The notes under the pieces are model-generated. The model was not told the DNA's origin. It saw only the letters and a program-made list of their open reading frames with translations, and made no database searches. Of a DNA stretch of 64,000 nucleotides, positions 34,840-46,667 are shown piece by piece. Source of the DNA: Silene latifolia (Eukaryota > Streptophyta > Magnoliopsida > Caryophyllales > Caryophyllaceae). The stretch is from positions 31,448,217 through 31,512,216 of the forward strand of contig NC_133534.1 of the NCBI RefSeq assembly GCF_048544455.1, read 5' to 3'. Numbering within the stretch: the stretch's first letter is position 1; each line of letters begins with the position of its first letter. The position numbers and the translations under genes were made by a program.

Positions 34840-37800
34840 CTAGTTTTTTAACCCGTGCACTGTACGGGTGGTAACGAAAAATATTATTAAAAGTACAAAT
34901 TTATATATTTTTTGATATAGTGAATAACTAAATTTTAGAAAACTTGACTTTGTTTACCTATACACTTTTGATAAGTTTATGTTGCTTCCTTTTATTCGAA
35001 CTTCGAAGTACTCTTTAAAAAAATTTCTCGACTTTTTAATTTATAAGTGGTGAAATCTGAAAAGTAAATATAAAATTATTGTAAATTTCATAACCTGTTT
35101 ATTTACACAATATACAATTAATTTTACTCATTATTATACGCTTTTTTTTCAATCATATTATCCCACTTGTTTGTTCTCTAAATTTTTCACCTTCTTTCCC
35201 ATTTTCTCTCTCACCACATTGTCTGGACGTCTGAAAACAACGTTCGCCATCACTTACCGACTACCTCGAGATCCACCTGCAGACCCTCCACCATAGCGAT
35301 GACCGCACCCAACGTGCACCTCGGACCAAGACTTCCATCTCAACCCCTGTCTCAACAGCCCCCACACAACTAACCATTCTCCAACAATTTATATCCTACG
35401 TCTTCCAACTATCCTACCTCACCTTGCCTCCATCATCTTCTACGTCTCGTACTCCCAGCCTCACCATCATCCCGGCCCCACCCCATACATGACCCATAAC
35501 CCTTCTCATAATCTTATGAGACTCCTCATCCATTGCGACCCCTCCCCTATCACGATCTCTCACCGCCAACACCGCTCAATCATTCGCCTTTCAAGTAGCC
35601 AAATACTATGTTTTTTTTTGTTTATTGAGTCATGTTAAAACTCGCCTTTCAATACTCTAAATCATTTTGTCATGCAACACACATTTAACTTGAGATAATT
35701 TAAAATGGGAGATTGAACAGTAAAATTAAAATGGATATAACGTTTTTTTTTTTTTTGCTAACACCTTATTTACTCATTACCTTTCAATGTTATAATGCCA
35801 TGCATTAGTTGTTAGGTAACTTTAAATTCACTCTAACTTGTATAAATTGAAAATAATATTAAGTATCTAAATTATTTTTTTGATAATTCTACATTATCTA
35901 TTGCCAATGTTTTGATATATATACTATATATGGAATTACTTGAGAAATTTTAGCTAATTTATATTTCTTTATATATTTTTTCTAAAACCCAATATCAGAA
36001 TAGAGTAAGATTGTTTCAAGGCAATTAAATATTGTCTTCCGCTTCTTTCGTTTAATGACGCACTTTAATTTAGAGAGAAAATCAAAATTATGATTAGCTA
36101 GTAGCAAACTTATCATTATAGTAATTTATGAAATACGAATATTCGATTTTGACAATGACACACTCGATCTAAACGTTCCGTAATGTCATTTCATCCAATC
36201 GACCCACTTCACTCTAAAGTTTCTAAGCACGGCACCCCATCATCTCTTCTTCTTAATATTTTTTATAATTTACTATGGAGTACGACAATAGTTTGTAACA
36301 TTACACATTTACCTGCTAGTGTTTCAATTTACTTTGAGTACAATAGCAAAATATATACATTAACAGGTTTTACGTCAATTTAGTGGTTAAGGTGAAATAC
36401 TACACTATATCCAAGTTAATAAATAACCTTCTTTTTAAGTGAGAATTTACACTTTTTTACTGTAATAATCTAGTTAATCGTGGCCCTATTCAATAAGGAT
36501 GGACAAAGAAACAAAATTGTGTATGCTAAAAATTGGTTTAAAAGACATGTTGGCCCAATTCGACCTCGATCCGGTCAATATGAACTTTATTTGTTTAATT
36601 GTTTAATAAATAAACCAATACGATCGATTTGCACTTTATACAACTGGAAATTACCTTTAATAACTCAAATATCTTAAAACAATAATTTAAGTCAAACTTA
36701 CCATTGCATATTAAGTTATTGACTAAAATTAGTAAACACTTTCCTATAGATAATGTGACTTTACAATACACTATTTTTTCGTGAAATTATTACGAAGTAA
36801 CCCGTCGTAAACTCTAAGCCATATATTGTTAAAATTAAAATGACAATCTTCGGTTATCCATATCTGAAATGATGTCCCTAGCCTCTAACTCCAGAGTAGA
36901 CATTAAAGTGTGCAATTTCATCCAACCCTTCAAATAAGAACCTTACAATAAGAGGAATTAACTCACACATTGTACAATTTGATGATGATAATACAATACT
37001 TCAAAAGCAGTAGACTTGAATTTTTTGGTAATTCTATACAAATAACAAAGTCGTATACAATACTATTAGTTTTTGATGTAGCACTTAATGTGAGAAGATA
37101 AATAATATTCCAATTCATTTTAATATTATTATGTCTGATATAATGAATATAGGATCTAGAAGAAACAAACTAAATGTTTAAATGTAAAAATCTACTAAAA
37201 TAATGGAAGATAACAACAAAAGATATGAGATGTACTTATAAATAATTATGTAAAATTAACAGTTAACATAACAAAAGAAAAGTTTTAGAACAGATAATAC
37301 TAAATTATATTGACGTAAATTAAAATTAATAAAGTTATTAACTTACCGCTTAAAGTAACTAAAATAATGGAAGATAACAACAAAAGATATGAGATGTACT
37401 TATAAATAATTATGTAAAATTAACAGTTAACATAACAAAAGAAAAGTTTTAGAACAGATAATACTAAATTATATTGACGTAAATTAAAATTAATAAAGTT
37501 ATTAAGTTACCGCTTAAAGTAATACGGTCAAAACCGAAATATAAGTTAAGAACAATCTCGTTTGTCATGGAATTTGTATGGTTACCATGAAAGTTCATCT
37601 TCTTCTTAAAAAATTATCAGTGTTATACGGAGTAGTAAATTGGGATGAGCACATGTAATATAGGAACCAAAATATGAGGTAACTAAATCAAAAATCAAAG
37701 CACGTATCTTCATATTCCTTTCATAATATTATCGCTACAAATATTAAATATATAATTGATACTACTATTGTGATATCTTGCCATGATTCTAGTGAGATTA

Positions 37801-38032
37801 TGGTAAGTTTTTTAAAATTTACAAATTTGTTTCATTCTACATATCTCCTATCATTTATATTGCATTTTATTGGCGTTATTTATGTAATGCATTTATTGAT
37901 GGTTTAATTATTAATTAGTAATATTAGCTTATTAGATTACATCAAAATAAATATGACGATGACACGTGGCAGAAGCCATCTGTCGATGACATGTGACAGA
38001 TGATTTCTGCTTTAATATAATATATGATATGA
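34840..38032 (-). mobile_element. Non-autonomous Helitron
   Basis: On the minus strand it begins TCATATCATATATT (38032) and ends with a hairpin (ACCCGT...ACGGGT) followed by TAAAAAACTAG at 34840, the Helitron 3' signature. It lies between A/T-type flanks. Comparison with unit 2 (gaaatgtatgattc near 41040) shows the empty site, with one substitution at the 3' flank. 3.2 kb, no Rep/helicase. Contents: a C-rich non-coding block at 35200-35600 (possible captured sequence), two short ORFs without recognisable domains (36183-36383, 36480-36677), and a tandem duplication. Confidence 0.8.
37194..37521. repeat. 164-bp tandem duplication inside the Helitron
   Basis: 37194-37357 and 37358-37521 are almost identical (for example ttattaactt against ttattaagtt). 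Recent local duplication, no coding content. Confidence 0.9.
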
Positions 38033-38074
38033 TGATTCATCTTCAGTTTGTAGAGCGAATTCTGAGATGCTAAT

Positions 38075-38238
38075 CTCACATGTTCATGTCAGGCCCACTT
38101 TATTTATTTGGCTTGGTCCACATTTTCAATCAATTTGGAGAACACAAATTATCATTCTCACATGTTCATGTTCGACCCACTGTATTTATTTGGTTTGGTC
38201 CATATTTTCAATCAATTTGGAGAACACAAATTATCATT
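38075..38238. repeat. 82-bp sub-repeat, two copies
   Basis: ctcacatgttcatgt... through ggagaacacaaattatcatt occurs twice in tandem with an 82-bp period. The same pair is present in units 2 (41091 onward) and 3 (45549 onward), so it predates the larger duplication; unit 0 has one copy. Confidence 0.9.
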
Positions 38239-38499
38239 TTAGACGATATTGTCTGTCATAAACTTTAAACTGGGTCAAGTACCATACTATTTGTATAGAT
38301 AAGACAAAAAGAAATGCTTAGATATTAGACTTTAATATAATTATATAATATTATTATACAAATTCATTATACTAGATAGTTTATTATATGTACAAATATG
38401 TTAATTGTTTAACATAGGCAAATATAATATAAGTAGCTTATTTTTTGAAAACTATGAAAAGGTAAATAAATCAAGATTTCCAAAAGATACAATATTATA

Positions 38500-38815
38500 C
38501 TCCCTCCAATTCGCTATAATGTTCCCTCTTTCCCGAAACGGATTACTCAAATAATGTTCCCCTTTCCTTTTTTGGTAACTTTTACTCTTATTTTATTCAT
38601 CTCTCTCTCCTATTATCAAACCCCACACAACTCTTTTACTCATATTTTATTACTTTTCTTAATATTTTGGCCCCACAACTCTTTATTTAACTCATAATAA
38701 TTCATCTCTCTCTCTCCTATCATCAACCCCACCAATGTCCTTTATTAATTTTTAATAGTATTCCTTAAGTATCGTGCCAAAGACAAAGGGGAACATTATA
38801 ACGAATCGGAGGGAG
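38500..38815. mobile_element. Stowaway (Tc1/mariner) MITE, unit 1 only
   Basis: 316 bp, inverted ends CTCCCTCCAATTCGCTATAA and CTCCCTCCGATTCGTTATAA, TA target duplication (38498-38499, 38816-38817). Units 2 and 3 show the empty site (45961: atacaatattatataatc). Confidence 0.93.
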
Positions 38816-38938
38816 TATAATCTATATATTTGTACTTTAATTAACGTAAATAACAAACGTTTTTAATTGACATTCTAATTTAATATTTAACATTATAATT
38901 TAATATTTAACATTTATTTTTATAGATGTAAGTCTAAT

Positions 38939-39489
38939 TAGAGGTGGCAATCGGGTCAGTCGGGTCGGGTTTGGGTAGGGTCACGTCGGGTCGGGTCATA
39001 TCGGGTCAGCATACCCTTTCGGGTCGAGTCGGGTTGGGTTCGGGTCGTTGTCGGGTCGGGTCATTTCAGGTCGAATGATGTATCGGGTTGGGTCGGGTTT
39101 GGGTCGGGTCATTATCGGGTCGGGTAACTTAATCGCATTACTATAATTTTTTACCATTAAATTTATTTTTTAACCTATTATTTGGTTTAATTAATTCATT
39201 ACTAAGTCAAACATATCAATCTAAACACAAAATCACTTTCACTTTGATCAAAATTAAGCTTAATAATTATCGGGTCATCAATTTAATCGGGTCAGTATCG
39301 GGTCGGGTCAATATCGGGTCCGGTCTGGGTCGGGTTCGGGTCACTGATAATCAGGTCGTGTCGGGTTACGGGTCGTCATCGGGTCGGGTCGGGTCGGGTC
39401 GGTTTCGGGTCACAGTATTTTCGGGTTCGGGTCGGGTTTGCTCGGGTTCGGGTCAGGTCACTCGGGTCGGATCAGACTTGCCAGCTCTA
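38939..39489. mobile_element. hAT-type MITE rich in tcggg repeats, unit 1
   Basis: 551 bp. Ends TAGAGGTGGCAA and TAGAGCTGGCAA (reverse strand), perfect 8-bp TSD agtctaat (38931-38938, 39490-39497). Both subterminal parts consist of TCGGGTCGGGT-type repeats around an AT-rich centre. Confidence 0.92.
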
Positions 39490-40009
39490 AGTCTAATACA
39501 TTTAAATATTAAACTGATATAAAAATTAAATTTGATAAAATTAAGTAAGATAATGATTTAATGTAAAAATAACTCTGTTTGTAGTGAAAATAATTGTAGC
39601 AACATCGGATATATTAAATATGATAGTAATCACTCACATGAGTAGTAAAATTTACAATAATAGCAACGATAGTAGTGAAAGTAATAATAGTAACAACGAG
39701 AGTAATGAAATTAACATTATTAATGCAGGATAATGAAAGTAACAATAATGACCACCGGAGTAGTGAAATTAACAATAGCGAATATAGTGTAAGTAAAGTA
39801 GTACGAAGTAACAATTAGAGAAAGTATGAACAATCCTAATCAATCGATTTAAACAAAATATTTTACTTATTTAAATCTACAAGTTTGATAAAATTAATGG
39901 AAGTAGTCAATTTAACCGTAAATATAGTGAGATTATTTTAGAAAACAATAATAACCACATAAATAGTAAACATAATAGTATTTTTTTTTTAGTAAAATGT
40001 AAAAATTAT

Positions 40010-40187
40010 ATTTTTTTTTGGTCTAAACTATCCGGTAATCCGAACCACATTGGGCCGACTAATCCGGATTTCGGGGCGTGTCCAAGGATTACGGTATTTA
40101 AACCCCTCCCAATCGCAGTTGTGGGGGATCGATCCGCAGACCTCCCTACCAAGCGCAGCCCCATGCTACCACTGCGCCAACCACCAT
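40010..40187 (-). mobile_element. tRNA-derived SINE, unit 1 only
   Basis: On the minus strand it starts GTGGTTGGCGCAGTGGTAGC, with the Pol III A box TGGCGCAGTGGTAG. A B-box-like GGTCTGCGGATCGATCC follows about 35 bp further, and the element ends in an A/T homopolymer (40010-40019). Unit 2 lacks it (42690). The TSD is unclear because about 20 bp of unit 2 sequence is missing at the site. Confidence 0.8.
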
Positions 40188-40370
40188 GCAAACTATTTGC
40201 CACCAAGCCCACCATATCAGACTACTACTATATTTAGCAAAAATGAAACCTTCCTACTAGCTCATTCACAAGACCTTTACACGAAATTAATTGATTGCAG
40301 CCAACTAACAGGTATACAATCTTTGGGAGACCTAGTTATGTATATTCAAGTATGGGTCCTCACCTACGAG

Positions 40371-40945
40371 TAGGGATGGCAATGAAATCCAGATCCGCCA
40401 GATCCTCGGGATCCAGATCCTACGGAACCGGATATGGATCGCAATATCTTAGATCCAGTGGATAAGGATACGGATATGGATCGTATGGTCGAGATCCAGA
40501 TCCTACCCTTAGATCCATTTTTATTTTATTTTATTAATCAATAAGTTAAGTTAAACAAATAATAAAACTATATGCTTTATTTTTTTAATATTTTTTCATA
40601 AATCAAACCATGATGTTTTCTGATTAACATTTTTCGGTTAAAATAATATTTATTTAGTGTTATTGTAATTTCATAAGACTTTATTTTTATCTTATTAAAA
40701 TTTTGGCTTTATTATTTGTATCTAATAGAGAAAACTATTATGTTATGTAGCAATAAAATCCAAAAATTAATATTTTCATATTTTAAAAGGGAATTTTCCT
40801 TTACTATCAAAAGGATATGGATAGATCCTGATCCAGTCCAGATCCTGTGGATCGGATATGGATATGGGAATTTCAGATCCTGTAAATATGGACCGGATCT
40901 GGATCTTATAGGATCCTATCCAGATCCTATCCATTGCCATCCCTA
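40371..40945. mobile_element. hAT-type MITE rich in ggatcc motifs, copy in unit 2
   Basis: 575 bp, ends TAGGGATGGCAATG / CATTGCCATCCCTA. TSD ctacagag on the right (40946-40953) and cctacgag on the left, one base lost. Units 1 and 3 have the empty site cctacagag. Subterminal parts are made of GGATCC/AGATCC motifs. The AT-rich centre carries a 107-codon ORF that is not recognisable. Confidence 0.9.
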
Positions 40946-41633
40946 CTACAGAGTCATTTACATTCTTCAACTATCACTCGTGACATTTCTCTGTGTAGTT
41001 GGTTCCACCACATTTTTGGTAGGTATATATTTAGTATGAAATGTATGATTCATCTTCATTTTGTAGAGCGAATTCTGAGATGCTAATCTCACATGTTCAT
41101 GTCAGGCCCACTTTATTTATTTGGCTTGGTCCACATTTTCAATCAATTTGGAGAACACAAATTATCATTCTCACATGTTCATGTTCGGCCCACTGTATTT
41201 ATTTGGTTTGGTCCATATTTTCAATCAATTTGGAGAACACAAATTATCATTTTAGACGATATTGTCTGTCTTAAACTTCAAACTGGGTCAAGTACCATAC
41301 CATTTGTATAGATAAGACAAAAAGAAATGCTTAGATATTAGACTTTAATATAATTATATAATATTATTATACAAATTCATTATACTATATAGTTTATTAG
41401 ATGTACAAATATGTTAATTGTTTAACATAGGCAAATATATTATAAGTAGCTTATTTTTTGAAAACTATGAAAAGGTAAATAAATCAAGATTTCCGAAAGA
41501 TACATAATTATATAATCTATATATTTGTACTTTAATTAACGTAAATAACAAACGTTTTTAATTGACATTCTAATTTAATATTTAACATTCTAATTTAATA
41601 TTTAGCATTTATTTTTATAGATGTAATTCTAAT

Positions 41634-42175
41634 TAGATGTGGCAATCGGGTCAGTCGGGTCGGGTTTGGGTAGGGTCACGTCGGGTCGGGTCATATCGGG
41701 TCAGCATACCCTTTCGGGTCGAGTCGGGTTGGGTTCGGGTCGGGTCATTTCAGGTCGAATGATGTATCGGGTTGGGTCGGGTTTGGGTCGGGTCATTATC
41801 GGGTCGAGTAACTTAATCGCATTACTATAATTTTTTAACATTAAATTTATTTTTTAACCTATTATTTGGTTTAATTAATTCATTACTAAGTCAAACATAT
41901 CAATCTAAACATAAAATCACTTTCACTTTGATCAAAATTAAGCTTAATAATTATCGGGTCATCAATTTAATCGGTCGATTCGATCGGGTCGGGTCAATAT
42001 CGGGTCCGGTCTGGGTCGGGTTCGGGTCACTGATAATCGGGTCGTGTCGGGTTACGGGTCGTCATCGGGTCGGGTCGGGTCGGGTCGGTTTCGGGTCACA
42101 GTATTTTCGGGTTCGGGTCGGGTTTGCTCGGGTTCGGGTCAGGTCACTCGGGTCGGGTCAGACTTGCCAGCTCTA
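41634..42175. mobile_element. hAT-type MITE rich in tcggg repeats, unit 2
   Basis: Same element as 38939-39489 with TSD attctaat/agtctaat, present at the same position, so inherited through the duplication. Confidence 0.9.
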
Positions 42176-42763
42176 AGTCTAATACATTTAAATAATAAAC
42201 TGATATAAAAATTAAATTTGATAAAATTAAGTAAGAGAATGATTTAATGTAAAAATAACTCTGTTTGTAGTGAAAATAATTGTAGCAACATCGGATATAT
42301 TAAATATGATAGTAATCACTCACATGAGTAGTAAAATTTACAATAATAACAACGATAGTAGTGAAAGTAATAATAGTAACAACTAGAATAATGAAATTAA
42401 CATTATTAATGCAGGATAATGAAAGTAACAATAATGACCACCGTAGTAGTGAAATTAACAATAGCGAATATAGTGTAAGTAAAGTAGTAACAATTAGAGA
42501 AAGTATGAACAATCCTAATCAATCGATTTAAACAAAATATTTTACTTATTTAAATATACAAGTTTGATAAAATTAACGGAAGTAGTCAATTTAATCGTAA
42601 ATATAGTGAGATTATTTTAGATAACAATAATAACCACATAAATAGTAAACATAATAGTATTTTTTTTTTTAGTAAAATGTAAAAATTATATTAACAATCA
42701 ATAAGTCCATACACCATGCAAACTATTTGCCACCAAGCCCACCATATCAGACTACTACTACAT

Positions 42764-44233
42764 TTAGCAAAAATGAAACCTTCCTACTAGCTCATTCACA
42801 AGACCTTTACACGAAATTAATGGCAATTGTACTTCGGGTGTACCTGCAAAAAGAAACTGACAACATAGACCTTTTCTTCGAAGTGGCAGTTGCGCGACCC
42901 GTGAAACCTTTAGTGAGGGAACGATCCTTGGAAACCGTGGTAAGTGAAACATCTCTCGACAAAGACAAACTCGAAATGGTGATGAGATCTTAGTAGGATA
43001 GGGAGAGTCGGAATTAAGACGAGTTTTTTTATCAACTTGTACGTCAATCTCCTCCTTAACCAATGCATCATTTTTAGGCTGGTCAACATTACTAACATGA
43101 GAAAAGCTCTCCTGTGGAGGAGAGGTGTTGGGAACTTCTGCTGTCCCGTGAACGACGTCATGGGGAGTTCCCGTCTGGATAGTTTTAGGGATGAGGGGAC
43201 GAACCCTCATAAAAGACATAGACCTTGGGTGGTAGAAACCCAAATTCGTGCCATGTAGCAAATTTTCGTAATCTTGAGATGATAAATGAAGCGTGTTATG
43301 AGATCGCTTCTGGTTGGTGAAGCTGAAATGAGGAGATTTTGTGGTAGGAGAAGAGGAAGAATTACAGACCTGTGTATCATTCGAGGTTTCATCAGTCACG
43401 GTGCCACTATCAGAAACCATGGGCTCATCTGGTGAACTAGAAATAGGACAAACAGCAGGAGATGAAGCTGAATACGATAAGGTCATCTTGCCAGTTGCTT
43501 CAACTTCAGAACAGAGCGACGATGCATTAGTTACAGACTCGGTTATCTTTTCGGCCACTTCAGCAAATTGTGGTTGGGTAGAAGAAACTTTTTCAGGATT
43601 ATGAAGAGAAGAAACAAACAGCTTTCCTGCCCGAGCATCATCAGCAGCTAAGGAGTCCATGACAACTCGCTTACCATTTTTGTTTATCACTAAAGACCGC
43701 TTAATGTCCTCCAGCTCATGTGTAATATCTTTATTATTAGGCTCAATCGACATTGCCTCCTCCAAAGTAGAACATGCCTCCGATAACCTGTCCAATTTTT
43801 TAAAGGCAGCAGCCTTACGAAAAAGAGCTTTAGCATGGCGTGGGAAGAAGTTCAAAATCATTGAGCAATATGTCAAAGCCGCCTCAGGAGCTTGAAGCTT
43901 ATTCGCACACGCTGCCAAATTTAAACACAAAGAAACAGCGAGCGGCAAAAATGCATTTAAATCAAGTGCATTTTTTGCTTTGAGAGACGAACTGAGCAAA
44001 CGACATGCCTTATCATAACAATCACCGGCCTGATCAAACTGATGCTGACGAAAAAGGTTATTACCCAAATCTTTCAGAGCTTGAATTTGAGAAGAAGATG
44101 AAAAGTTCAACTGGTTAAGGACCTTCAGAAATTCAATTTCCTCATCCGACAACTTCTCATTACCATAAATAAGGACGAAGAACTCAAAAAACTCGGTAGC
44201 GGAAAAGGAAGAAAAAGTGGAAAAGGACGACAT
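42764..44233 (-). CDS. TPR-domain protein, probably a 3'-truncated gene copy
   Basis: A 489-codon intronless ORF from ATG at 44233. Residues 1-50 are Phe/Ser-rich. About residues 50-190 form a run of three tetratricopeptide repeats: LKDLGNNLFRQHQFDQAGDC, SLCLNLAACANKLQAPEAAL, HAKALFRKAAAFKKLDRLSE, EEAMSIEPNN, as in co-chaperone TPR proteins. A Ser/Thr-rich, probably disordered region follows (to about 400). The last 19 codons lie in unit 2 repeat sequence (below 42823), so the true C-terminus is missing or in another exon. I do not recognise the specific family member. It is the best host-type coding sequence in the window; whether it is expressed is unknown. Confidence 0.6.
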   Translation of the reverse strand: MSSFSTFSSFSATEFFEFFVLIYGNEKLSDEEIEFLKVLNQLNFSSSSQIQALKDLGNNLFRQHQFDQAGDCYDKACRLLSSSLKAKNALDLNAFLPLAVSLCLNLAACANKLQAPEAALTYCSMILNFFPRHAKALFRKAAAFKKLDRLSEACSTLEEAMSIEPNNKDITHELEDIKRSLVINKNGKRVVMDSLAADDARAGKLFVSSLHNPEKVSSTQPQFAEVAEKITESVTNASSLCSEVEATGKMTLSYSASSPAVCPISSSPDEPMVSDSGTVTDETSNDTQVCNSSSSPTTKSPHFSFTNQKRSHNTLHLSSQDYENLLHGTNLGFYHPRSMSFMRVRPLIPKTIQTGTPHDVVHGTAEVPNTSPPQESFSHVSNVDQPKNDALVKEEIDVQVDKKTRLNSDSPYPTKISSPFRVCLCREMFHLPRFPRIVPSLKVSRVAQLPLRRKGLCCQFLFAGTPEVQLPLISCKGLVNELVGRFHFC

Positions 44234-45334
44234 ATTTTAACTACAGAAGCAAACTAAGGTAAATTCTAAAAAAACCAACGACGAAAACTTCAGCAAAGTA
44301 AGTGAAAGGAGGTGAAGGCAAAGAGGAAAAGCTACTACTACAACCAACCATCCAGACAACACCAACCCAGTCACACGACCTCCGGCAAACGCTCGACCAA
44401 AGCGAAACGTACAGAAAAGACACCACCTCCAACAACCTCTAAGAAATAGGACAGCCCCACATAAGAAGGATACCAAGAAAAAGGTGAGTTCAAAGTAGCG
44501 GCAGCCAAACTCCCAGAAGGACTCAAAACCCACCACAAACCAAACACGGGAGCAGGACAAACTCGGAACACACAAGCCCCGTGAAAGACAACAAACCCTT
44601 GGATGACGAAACGAAACGGATGTAACCAACAGACGATATGTAAATACCAAAATAGATCAAATCAACAATCCGAAATAAAGCCTCTGAGATAAAGATTTCT
44701 GATGTGATTTGAGTGAACTAAAGCACTGTGAAACAGCGTAAACTTAGAAACCACAAAACAACTTTGCATCTAAACAACAGCAGGAACTCAAAACCCCGAA
44801 ATTGATTCATCAGAATATAGCTCACAACAGAAAAAGCAAGCTTGAGGCCGTAAAAAGGCGGTGGAGCAAGTTAAAATCGGATTCGCACCCCTTGGAACAA
44901 ACCAGACATAAACAAATCTTAAATCAACCTTTCAAAAAACAGATAAAGACGAAGGAAACGAACCGTCAGATTAAAACTAGGCAGTCAAAGAAAGAAGCAG
45001 GAAGCCCGAGAACGACGGAATCACCATAAACCAAAACTCTGAGCATCTAAATAAAAAGAGGTAGAAGAAAGGTGGGTCGAAAACGGAAAGAGGAGGGAAA
45101 ACGAACTTCAGTCAAGCGTTTGAGGCCGCCGGAGATAAGCTGAATCTCCAGCGGCGCCCATTACCATCCACCGTTCAAAAAGAGTCGTCTTGTTTCTTCG
45201 CTTGAAACTACTTGTACTGTTTCTTCTGTTACATGGGTATCAAGTAGTTTTAGGTTTGGTTCTGTTCCTTTGTTTGTACTTTAAGATTACCTATGTAGTT
45301 TGAACTATTTTATTTATCAAAGTTTATTGTTGTC
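44234..45334. other. Flank upstream of the TPR ORF, with a GC-rich hairpin
   Basis: No conserved protein on either strand. An inverted repeat (ccgccggagat / atctccagcgg, 45128-45160) can form a stable hairpin. It would serve as 5' UTR or promoter of the TPR ORF if that gene is real. Confidence 0.4.

Positions 45335-45363
<29 letters not shown>
45335..45363 (+). repeat. 29-bp poly(A) run
   Basis: A pure A-run follows ttatcaaagtttattgttgtc and directly precedes unit 3. It looks like the tail of a plus-oriented retroposed transcript, opposite to the TPR ORF. No matching TSD or LINE protein was found. Confidence 0.6.
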
Positions 45364-45365
<2 letters not shown>

Positions 45366-45372
45366 CTGGACA

Positions 45373-46609
45373 GACCTAGTTATGTATATTGAGTATGGGT
45401 CCTCACCTACAGAGTCATTTACATTCTTCAACTATCACTCGTAACATTTCTATGTGTAGTTGGTTCCACCACATTTTTGGTAGGTATATATTTAGTATGA
45501 AATGTATGATTCATCTTCAGTTTGTAGAGCCAATTCTGAGATGCTAATCTCACATGTTCATGTCAGGCCCACTTTATTTATTTGGCTTGGTCCACATTTT
45601 CAATCAATTTGGAGAACACAAATTATCATTCTCACATGTTCATGTTCGGCCCATGTATTTATTTGGTTTGGTCCATATTTTCAATCAATTTGGAGAACAC
45701 AAATTATCATTTTAGACGATATTGTCTGTCTTAAACTTCAAACTGGGTCAAGTACCATACCATTTGTATAGATAAGACAAAAAAGAAATGCTTAGATATT
45801 AGACTTTAATATAATTATATAATATTATTATACAAATTCATTATACTATATAGTTTATTAGATGTACAAATATGTTAATTGTTTAACATAGGCAAATATA
45901 TTATAAGTAGCTTATTTTTTGAAAACTATGAAAAGGTAAATAAATCAAGATTTCCAAAAGATACAATATTATATAATCTATATATTTGTACTTTAATTAA
46001 CGTAAATAACAAACGTTTTTAATTGACATTCTAATTTAATATTTAACATTCTAATTTAATATTTAACATTTATTTTTATAGATGTAAGTCTAATTAGAGG
46101 TGGCAATCGAGTCAGTCGGGTCGGGTTTGGGTAGGGTCACGTCGGGTGGGGTCATATCGGGCCAGCATGCCCTTTCGGGTCGAGTCGGGTTGGGTTCGGG
46201 TCGTTGTCGGGTCGGGTCATTTCAGGTCGAATGATGTATCGGGTTGGATCATTATCGGGTCGGGTAACTTAATCGCATTACTATAATTTTTTACCATTAA
46301 ATTTATTTTTTAACCTATTATTTGGCTTAATTAATTCATTACTAAGTCAAACATATCAATCTAAACACAAAATCACTTTCACTTTGATCAAAATTAAGCT
46401 TAATAATTATAGGGTCATCAATTTAATCGGGTCAGTATCGGGTCGGGTCAATATCGGGTCCGATATGGGTCGGGTTCGGGTCACTGATAATCGGACCGTG
46501 TCGGGTTACGGGTCGTCATCGGGTCGGTCAGGTCGGTTTCGGGTCAAAGTATTTCCAGGTTCGGGTCGGGTCGGGTTTGCTCGGGTTCGGGTCAGACTTG
46601 TCAGCTCTA
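45373..46609 (+). repeat. Unit 3 of the tandem duplication (truncated)
   Basis: Runs from gacctagttatgtatattg to the right end of its hAT MITE at 46609, where similarity stops abruptly. The 33xxx MULE, Helitron, Stowaway, SINE and GATCC hAT sites are all empty here, so this copy shows the ancestral state. Confidence 0.88.
46095..46609. mobile_element. hAT-type MITE rich in tcggg repeats, unit 3
   Basis: Left TSD agtctaat (46087-46094) is present. The right TSD is missing and the sequence after ...cagctcta is unrelated (cccacaccgtg). Slightly shortened internally relative to the other two copies. Confidence 0.88.
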
Positions 46610-46667
46610 CCCACACCGTGTATATTAAGCCACACACCACTACAAAGATGACTTGCTTTTTCAGGAG

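Larger units (their letters stand above)
33776..40330 (+). repeat. Unit 1 of the tandem duplication, expanded by five insertions
   Basis: The backbone is the same 2-2.5 kb unit as 40331-42822 and 45373-46609. Insertions found only in this copy: a MULE-MITE with a nested PIF/Harbinger MITE, a Helitron, a Stowaway MITE and a SINE. The TCGGG hAT MITE at 38939 is shared by units 1-3. The AT-rich stretch 39498-40009 has many gtaataatagtaacaa-like short repeats and no gene. Confidence 0.85.
40331..42822 (+). repeat. Unit 2 of the tandem duplication
   Basis: Starts cctagttatgtatattc and ends cacgaaattaat, matching unit 1. It contains its own GATCC hAT MITE and the shared TCGGG hAT MITE. Otherwise AT-rich and non-coding. 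It ends where the TPR ORF segment begins. Confidence 0.88.

Noticed and set aside
36480..36677. 65-codon ORF in the Helitron
   Set aside because: No recognisable domain and no Rep or helicase motif; likely chance.
40716..41039. 107-codon ORF in the GATCC hAT MITE (also at 55407-55637 in reverse)
   Set aside because: Tempting because two copies carry it, but the length and translation (repeated GATCC-derived residues, no transposase motif) fit a MITE interior. It also runs beyond the element end.
44237..44650. 137-codon Cys/Phe/Leu-rich open frame upstream of the TPR ORF, minus strand
   Set aside because: Low-complexity hydrophobic translation without recognisable domain; overlapping open frames in other phases suggest base composition rather than a gene.
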